Assembly: GCA_937960755.1 (NCBI GenBank)
Contig: CALGOL010000040.1
Span: 1-9,384 of the forward strand
Length of the DNA: 9,384 bases
Reading direction: 5' to 3'
Source of the DNA: an uncultured Azospirillum sp.
Lineage (GTDB): Bacteria > Pseudomonadota > Alphaproteobacteria > Azospirillales > Azospirillaceae
Under the pieces are notes generated by a model. That model ran no database searches and was not told where the DNA came from. It worked only from the letters and a program-made list of their open reading frames with translations. Each line of letters starts with the position of its first letter. Within the stretch, counting starts at the first letter, position 1. This document shows positions 5,519 through 9,384 of the stretch, piece by piece. A program made the translations under genes and the position numbers.

Positions 5519-5533
5519 TTTGACAGAGTCAAA
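5519..5533. promoter_or_regulatory. Inverted repeat TTTGAC-N3-GTCAAA, candidate activator or operator site
   Basis: A perfect 6-bp inverted repeat with a 3-base spacer, about 155 bases upstream of the predicted sigma-54 start and about 200 upstream of the phosphatase gene. Its half-site contains TTGACA, resembling a -35 box, but no -10 box lies at the right spacing on either strand, so a protein-binding site is the better reading. Confidence 0.4.
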
Positions 5534-5560
5534 TAGGCTGGACGAGTTGCGAAATTGTCA

Positions 5561-5573
5561 CGCGACGGTCGCG
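5561..5573. promoter_or_regulatory. Inverted repeat CGCGAC-G-GTCGCG
   Basis: A perfect 6-bp inverted repeat around one base, between the other palindromes and the phosphatase gene. It may be an operator for the phosphatase promoter or the far end of the activator region. GC-rich palindromes arise by chance more easily in this DNA, so confidence is low. Confidence 0.25.
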
Positions 5574-5614
5574 TTTCCGACGCGCGGGCTGATTGGGATT
5601 TCGCGCGTTGGCGG

Positions 5615-5643
5615 TTGACGTGACAGGGTTATTTCCTGCACTT
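5615..5643 (+). promoter_or_regulatory. Possible weak sigma-70-type promoter of the PP2C gene
   Basis: TTGACG at 5615-5620 is a good -35 box. The best -10 positions, 17-18 bases on (GCACTT or CACTTT), match poorly. It lies about 90 bases upstream of the phosphatase ATG and is the only such candidate I see there. Confidence 0.25.
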
Positions 5644-5664
5644 TAGCGACGCCGCTCGCCAACG

Positions 5665-5680
5665 GGCGGGGAATCCCGCC
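5665..5680 (+). other. Hairpin in the leader of the PP2C gene
   Basis: GGCGGG, loop GAAT, CCCGCC: a perfect 6-bp GC stem about 50 bases upstream of the phosphatase start. There is no T-tract. It could be a leader structure or a dyad operator. Confidence 0.3.
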
Positions 5681-5731
5681 GATCCGCGACGCCGCGCGTG
5701 TTCGGCGCCGCCACTTCGGAAAAACGTCTAG

Positions 5732-6556
5732 ATGCCGCAGTCTCTTTCGCTTGACATGATTTCCGCCGGGTTGACCGACGTCGGCCGCACGCGCAAGCGC
5801 AATGAAGACTGTTACGACGTCAGCAATGAAATCGGCTTGGCGGTGGTGTGCGACGGGATGGGCGGCCACGCTGGCGGCGACATCGCCAGCCGCACGGCGG
5901 CTGAGACTATTGTCGATTTCGTCTATGAATATGAACCGTCCGGCTTGGAGGCGAGCGCGGCTGAAGCTGACCAGGAGCGCACCCAGGCCGGCCCGATGGC
6001 GGTGGAGCCGGCGGTTCAGTCGGCGGTGCAGACCATTCGCGCCGCCGTGCATCTGGCGAACCGCAAGCTGGTGCAGTTGAATCAGGAGCGGGGCTATCCC
6101 GATGGGCGCGGCATGGGCACCACGGTGGTCGGGCTGTGGCGGGTCGAAGGCTCTGACAAGCTGGTGGCGTTTCACGCCGGCGACAGCCGGTTGTACCGCC
6201 TGCGCCGCGGCGAATTGCGCCAACTGACCCGCGATCATTCGCTTTATCAAATCTGGCTGGACAATGGCCAGCGCGGCCAAGCGCCTCATAAGAACATCAT
6301 CGTCCGCGCTTTAGGCACGTCGGAAAACGTCGACCCGGAAATCTCGGTTCACATCATCGATCCCAGCGACATTTATCTGCTGTGCTCCGACGGCTTGACG
6401 GGCATGGTAACCGACGGCTCGCTGGCGGAAATATTGGTGCAGGGCGGGGCGGATCTCGATTCTTCCGCCGCGCGGCTGGTCGGCATGGCGAATGATTTGG
6501 GCGGTCACGACAACATCACGGTCGTGCTCGCCCGTTTCGTCAAGGCGCGTGCTTAG
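5732..6556 (+). CDS. PP2C-family Ser/Thr protein phosphatase (Stp1/PrpC type)
   Basis: A soluble 274-residue metal-dependent phosphatase that removes phosphate from Ser/Thr of proteins. PP2C motifs in order: GRTRKRNED (18-26), VVCDGMGGHAGGDIAS (38-53; metal ligands D41 and G42), GMGTT (127-131), FHAGDSRLYR (147-156), LTRDHS (165-170), IIVRALG (189-195), LLCSDGLTGMVTD (216-228; D220), GGHDNITVVL (257-266; D260). A longer acidic linker lies at about 67-100. A GGA sits 11 bases before ATG; an in-frame ATG at 5756 is an alternative start. The gene is transcribed away from the peptide array and its 3' end overlaps the second ATP-grasp gene by 17 bases. No kinase or FHA gene is visible, so its target is unknown; it may act on the sigma-54 activator, the enzymes or the transporter (inference). 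Confidence 0.95.
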   Translation: MPQSLSLDMISAGLTDVGRTRKRNEDCYDVSNEIGLAVVCDGMGGHAGGDIASRTAAETIVDFVYEYEPSGLEASAAEADQERTQAGPMAVEPAVQSAVQTIRAAVHLANRKLVQLNQERGYPDGRGMGTTVVGLWRVEGSDKLVAFHAGDSRLYRLRRGELRQLTRDHSLYQIWLDNGQRGQAPHKNIIVRALGTSENVDPEISVHIIDPSDIYLLCSDGLTGMVTDGSLAEILVQGGADLDSSAARLVGMANDLGGHDNITVVLARFVKARA

Positions 6557-7559
6557 TCGCCTCCATTTCAAACTGTATCACCAGCATGCGCCGCAGCAGC
6601 AAGGTGTCGCGCGGTTCGCGCAATGCGGCGGGCGCCGCCGGGATCGGCCGCCCAATCATGCCGCAGGCCAGAGCGTCGGCGAGATGCGCCTGCACGGCGG
6701 CGGGCAGATCGTCCATCGCCGGATCGGGATCGACGTCGTAGAACGTCACGCCGTCATCGTCGCTCAGCGCCGTCAAGATCGCCCAGTTTAGGTTGAGGAC
6801 TTCCGTCGCCCGTCGTGCGGCGTCGGTCGCCCCCGGCAAGGTCGCCGGGTCGACGCCGAGCAACACCTCGAAACGCTCCACCGCGTCGCGCGCCGGCGGC
6901 GCCGCTGTCAGAGCCAGAGCGATTTCGCCATTAACGACATAGAGCCGGACCAGAACGCCGGGCGCCGCCGGCGCCAGCAGCACCGGCGGCCGGTCCGCGC
7001 CGACCAAATGTTGACGCTGCTTGTCGCGAAACACCTGCCAAGCGGCGCGGCCGTTGGCGGGCCGCCAGACGGTGGTCTGATGACGCGCCTGCGCTTCCGC
7101 CGCCATGGCGGGATCGTTGGTCAACGTCGTCGCGACCGCGGGCAGGCCGGCGGCGCGCAATTGGTCGAGCGGGCGCTGGCGGCAGAACAAGTTAAGGTGC
7201 GCCGACGGCGGGTTATAGAGTCGCGCTCCGGCGGCTTCGACCCGCGACAGCAAGCTCCACATAAAACTATAGCTTTGCTGGCGCAGCACGTGACGGCTTT
7301 GCCAGAACGACCAGTCGGCCTCCAGACTGGGCGGCGGTAGAACGGGGTCTTCGTAGCGAAAGCCGCCGACATAAATCCCGCGGGCGGCGTCAAGCCGCAC
7401 CCCGCCCCAGGTCAGGGCGACGCCGTCGACGCTGGCTGGCGCTTCTTGTCTCGGCTCGACGGCGAAATGCTCGGCGGGCGCGCCGTTCAACGTCGCCAGA
7501 CGTTCCGCCAACAGCCCGGCGAAAACGGCGTCGCGGGGCGAAAAAACGACGAAGCTCAT
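6540..7559 (-). CDS. Degenerate ATP-grasp-fold protein, graspetide-synthetase-like
   Basis: A 339-residue relative of the first ATP-grasp ligase. RLYNPPSAHLNLFCRQRPLDQ (113-133) followed by LRAAGLPAVATTLTNDP (134-150) is the hallmark stretch of microviridin-type ligases, and VLVRLYVVNGE (202-212) matches the TIRIHVVGG strand of the first copy. Expected catalytic residues are changed: the nucleotide Lys of VMKP is R166 (VWRP), the WD metal residue is A260, and the D-x-N-P metal motif is D275-V-D277-P. It may therefore be a poor enzyme, a regulatory partner of the first ligase, or have altered chemistry. AAGGAG lies nine bases before ATG. It begins 26 bases after the outer-membrane gene, so the two form an operon. 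Its stop overlaps the convergent phosphatase gene. Confidence 0.85.
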   Translation of the reverse strand: MSFVVFSPRDAVFAGLLAERLATLNGAPAEHFAVEPRQEAPASVDGVALTWGGVRLDAARGIYVGGFRYEDPVLPPPSLEADWSFWQSRHVLRQQSYSFMWSLLSRVEAAGARLYNPPSAHLNLFCRQRPLDQLRAAGLPAVATTLTNDPAMAAEAQARHQTTVWRPANGRAAWQVFRDKQRQHLVGADRPPVLLAPAAPGVLVRLYVVNGEIALALTAAPPARDAVERFEVLLGVDPATLPGATDAARRATEVLNLNWAILTALSDDDGVTFYDVDPDPAMDDLPAAVQAHLADALACGMIGRPIPAAPAALREPRDTLLLRRMLVIQFEMEATKHAP

Positions 7560-7585
7560 GGGACTTGTCTCCTTGGGGGCGGGCG

Positions 7586-9384
7586 TCAGGGTTGTTTGGC
7601 GGACGATTGGGCGGATATGGGGGCGGCGAAATGGTTCAACCGCCCGCTGGACAACAGCGCCTTCAGCCTTTCCCGGTCGGCTTTGCCGGCGGCGATGTCG
7701 GCGGGCAGCACGGCGGCGATCAGCCCTTGGGCGTAGAGCAAATTGTTCTCCGCTCGCCGCCGTTCGGTCATCGCGGCTACTCGGCCCAACTCCGCCGCCA
7801 TGTAGCGGCGCAACGTGTTGAATATTTCGTCTTCCGAGGCGACGCCGGCCTCAAGGCTGCGCTCGTAGCTTTCATAGGCGTCCAACAGCGCCCTGGCTTC
7901 CCGCGCGCGGGATTTTTCATTGCTGCGCGCGGTTTGCAAGGCGGTCAAGGCTTCGGTCAACTCGCGCTTCACCGACGCCTCGCTGGCGCGGGTTCCCAGC
8001 GTTTGCGACTCCAATCCCAACCGGGCTTGCGACAGCCGGGACAACGCGGCGCGGTTGTCCCATGGCCGGGTGAAGGTCAGGCTGAACGTCTGGTTCAGCG
8101 AATCCGGCTGGGTCAGCGCGGTGTGGGTCGAGATGGGATTGCGATAGCCGTAGACGTCGGCTTTTTGCCCGGAAACGATGTTGCCGGAAAACGCCAAGTC
8201 CGGCTGGGCTTCGTTGCGCGCCTGGGCGGCGCTAAGCTCGGCGGTGCGCTGGTCGAGGTTGGCGATGTGGAGATCCGGGCGGGTCTTTTTCGCCTGCTCC
8301 CAGGCGTCTTTCAAGCTGGGCGTCTTGCTTTGCTTCTCCAGCGCCGGACGGAAGGCGATGGGCAGGTAAAGCACCCGGCCCTTGGCCAGTTCGACGTCGC
8401 CGATCAAGCCGCCCAGCCGGATTGATGACGAGATGTAATTTTCCAGCGCCCGCTCAATGTCCAGCCCGGCCTTCGATACTTCCGCGTCCATTTGCGCCGC
8501 CTGATAGCGGGTGGCGAGTTGCTGGTCGTACATGCGTTTTATGCGGTCGCGCAGCGCCGTCGTCAGCCGCTCGACCTGCACCGAGGTCGCCAGCGCTTCG
8601 CCGGCGCGCGCCAAATCGAAATACGCCGCCTCCGTATCGCGTAAGATCGCCTGGATCGCGCGGTCGAATTCGTGGTCCGACCGTTCCGCGTTGATGCGGG
8701 CCTTTTTCTCCCGCACCGCGTTGGCGCCGCTTTCGCCGAACCCCTTGGTGTAAGGCAGCGGCGTGGTGAACGAGCCGGTGATGTTGGTGGTCCATTGCCC
8801 GCCCGGCCATTCAAAGCCGCGCCGGTAATAGACGTATTGCTGGATCGTCTGATCGGTCAACGTCAGCGAGCCGCCCCAGGGCAGGTTCTGCGTCACCGCG
8901 ATGGTGGCGGTGACTTGTTGCTTGGGGTGGCCGAAGCTGCGCCCCGGGCTGGTGTCGATGCGTTCGCCGTCCACCACCGCGGTTTCCAGATTTTCGTAAA
9001 ATTCGAACGCCACCACCGTGCGGTCTTCCGGCGTCCAATCGATGGTGAGTTCCTTCAGCACATTGACGCGGCAGCGCAATGTGCAATAGCGGTCTTCGAT
9101 ATCGGAAAACGGGTCGAAATAGACGCTTTCGTTGCCTTGCGGCACGAACACTTTCGGCCGCACCGACCCGATGCGGGTGCGGCGATAGGTGTCCTGCCGG
9201 CCGTAGCTGAGCTGAATGTCGAACACCGGATCGAACACCGCTTCGGCCTCCGCCAGCGTGGCGCGGGCGCGTTGCGGATCGCCCCGCGCAATGGCGAGAT
9301 CGAAGTTGCGGTCGAGCGCCGCCATGATCGCTTCGCGCCGGCCCAGCGGTTGGAGCGCGCGCACGGCGAGATCGGGGCGGCGGG
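7586..9384 (-). CDS. TolC-type outer-membrane efflux protein (OEP family), N-terminus outside window
   Basis: Outer-membrane channel of type I secretion and efflux systems. The frame is open to the right edge, so the signal peptide and true start are missing; the visible part is about 598 residues, already long for TolC relatives. The first visible segment (PDLAVRALQPLGRREAIMAAL, then RNFDLAIARGD) is the usual first OEP helix, followed by beta-rich stretches with Tyr/Phe/Trp (about 50-185 from the Val-Arg at 9364). Long Ala/Arg/Glu-rich coiled-coil helices follow, each ending in strands, in two OEP repeats (REKKARINAERSDHEFDRAI, then LTEALTALQTARSNEK). Two Cys lie close together (YCTLRC, near residue 94), unusual for this family. 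It is co-transcribed with the second ATP-grasp gene and probably pairs with the ABC exporter at the left. Confidence 0.9.
   Translation of the reverse strand, partial: RRPDLAVRALQPLGRREAIMAALDRNFDLAIARGDPQRARATLAEAEAVFDPVFDIQLSYGRQDTYRRTRIGSVRPKVFVPQGNESVYFDPFSDIEDRYCTLRCRVNVLKELTIDWTPEDRTVVAFEFYENLETAVVDGERIDTSPGRSFGHPKQQVTATIAVTQNLPWGGSLTLTDQTIQQYVYYRRGFEWPGGQWTTNITGSFTTPLPYTKGFGESGANAVREKKARINAERSDHEFDRAIQAILRDTEAAYFDLARAGEALATSVQVERLTTALRDRIKRMYDQQLATRYQAAQMDAEVSKAGLDIERALENYISSSIRLGGLIGDVELAKGRVLYLPIAFRPALEKQSKTPSLKDAWEQAKKTRPDLHIANLDQRTAELSAAQARNEAQPDLAFSGNIVSGQKADVYGYRNPISTHTALTQPDSLNQTFSLTFTRPWDNRAALSRLSQARLGLESQTLGTRASEASVKRELTEALTALQTARSNEKSRAREARALLDAYESYERSLEAGVASEDEIFNTLRRYMAAELGRVAAMTERRRAENNLLYAQGLIAAVLPADIAAGKADRERLKALLSSGRLNHFAAPISAQSSAKQP

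Larger units (their letters stand above)
5309..5731. other. Divergent intergenic control region between peptide array and PP2C gene
   Basis: 423 bases without a gene. It holds a sigma-54 promoter facing the peptide genes, an AT-rich stretch at about 5415-5490 that stands out from the GC-rich surroundings, three inverted repeats, a possible weak sigma-70-type promoter facing the phosphatase gene, and a small hairpin in the phosphatase leader. I see no RNA gene or credible ORF here. Confidence 0.7.

Noticed and set aside
5152..5532. 126-residue minus-strand ORF beginning in the intergenic region
   Set aside because: It runs through the sigma-54 promoter and then into peptide copy 1 in another frame, has no ribosome-binding site I can see, and its second half is an out-of-frame copy of the peptide repeats.
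5520..5548. TTGACA as a -35 box of a plus-strand promoter
   Set aside because: No recognisable -10 hexamer lies 16-18 bases downstream; TTGACA is better explained as part of the inverted repeat 5519-5533.
5536..5550. Second sigma-54-like site GGCTGGACGAGTTGC on the plus strand
   Set aside because: The spacing between GG and GC is 11 or 7 bases, not the required 10, and the -24 box is poor.
7565..8425. 286-residue plus-strand ORF opposite the outer-membrane gene
   Set aside because: It is antisense to a coding region with clear OEP features, and its own product has low-complexity Gly/Arg/Val composition with no motifs.

Overview
The window is high-GC DNA and reads as part of a proteobacterial accessory gene cluster. 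A TolC-type outer-membrane channel, a HlyB/LagD-type exporter and a textbook sigma-54 promoter point to a Gram-negative host. An alphaproteobacterium of the Rhodospirillales kind is my guess from codon and protein flavour only, not something I could test.

Layout from left to right: (1) an ABC exporter (+ strand, cut by the left edge) with the tail of a cyclic-nucleotide-binding-type domain, a C39-like domain that has lost its catalytic Cys and His, six membrane helices and an intact ATPase; (2) converging on it with a 6-base gap, a RimK/microviridin-type ATP-grasp ligase (- strand); (3) upstream of that ligase on the same strand, a run of six small genes. Five encode paralogous 77-78 residue Gly/Ser/Ala/Asn/Asp peptides with near-invariant ends and a variable middle, and the last encodes a divergent 66-residue peptide. 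A hairpin plus T-tract terminator separates the run from the ligase; (4) a 423-base intergenic region with a perfect -24/-12 sigma-54 promoter facing the peptide genes, plus palindromes and an AT-rich segment upstream of it; (5) a PP2C-family Ser/Thr phosphatase (+ strand); (6) overlapping its 3' end, a second, degenerate ATP-grasp protein (- strand), preceded in the same operon by (7) a TolC/OEP outer-membrane protein cut by the right edge.

Taken together this looks like a peptide-modification-and-export locus. Many small precursors would be made on demand from a sigma-54 promoter, probably modified by ATP-grasp chemistry (graspetide-like side-chain ester/amide links or RimK-like tailing), and exported through an ABC-TolC type I route. 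The exporter probably does not cleave its cargo. A membrane-fusion (HlyD-like) protein, the sigma-54 activator and any Ser/Thr kinase partner are not in the window and would be expected next to it. The link between peptides, ligases and exporter is inferred from co-location and motifs; no single gene here proves it.
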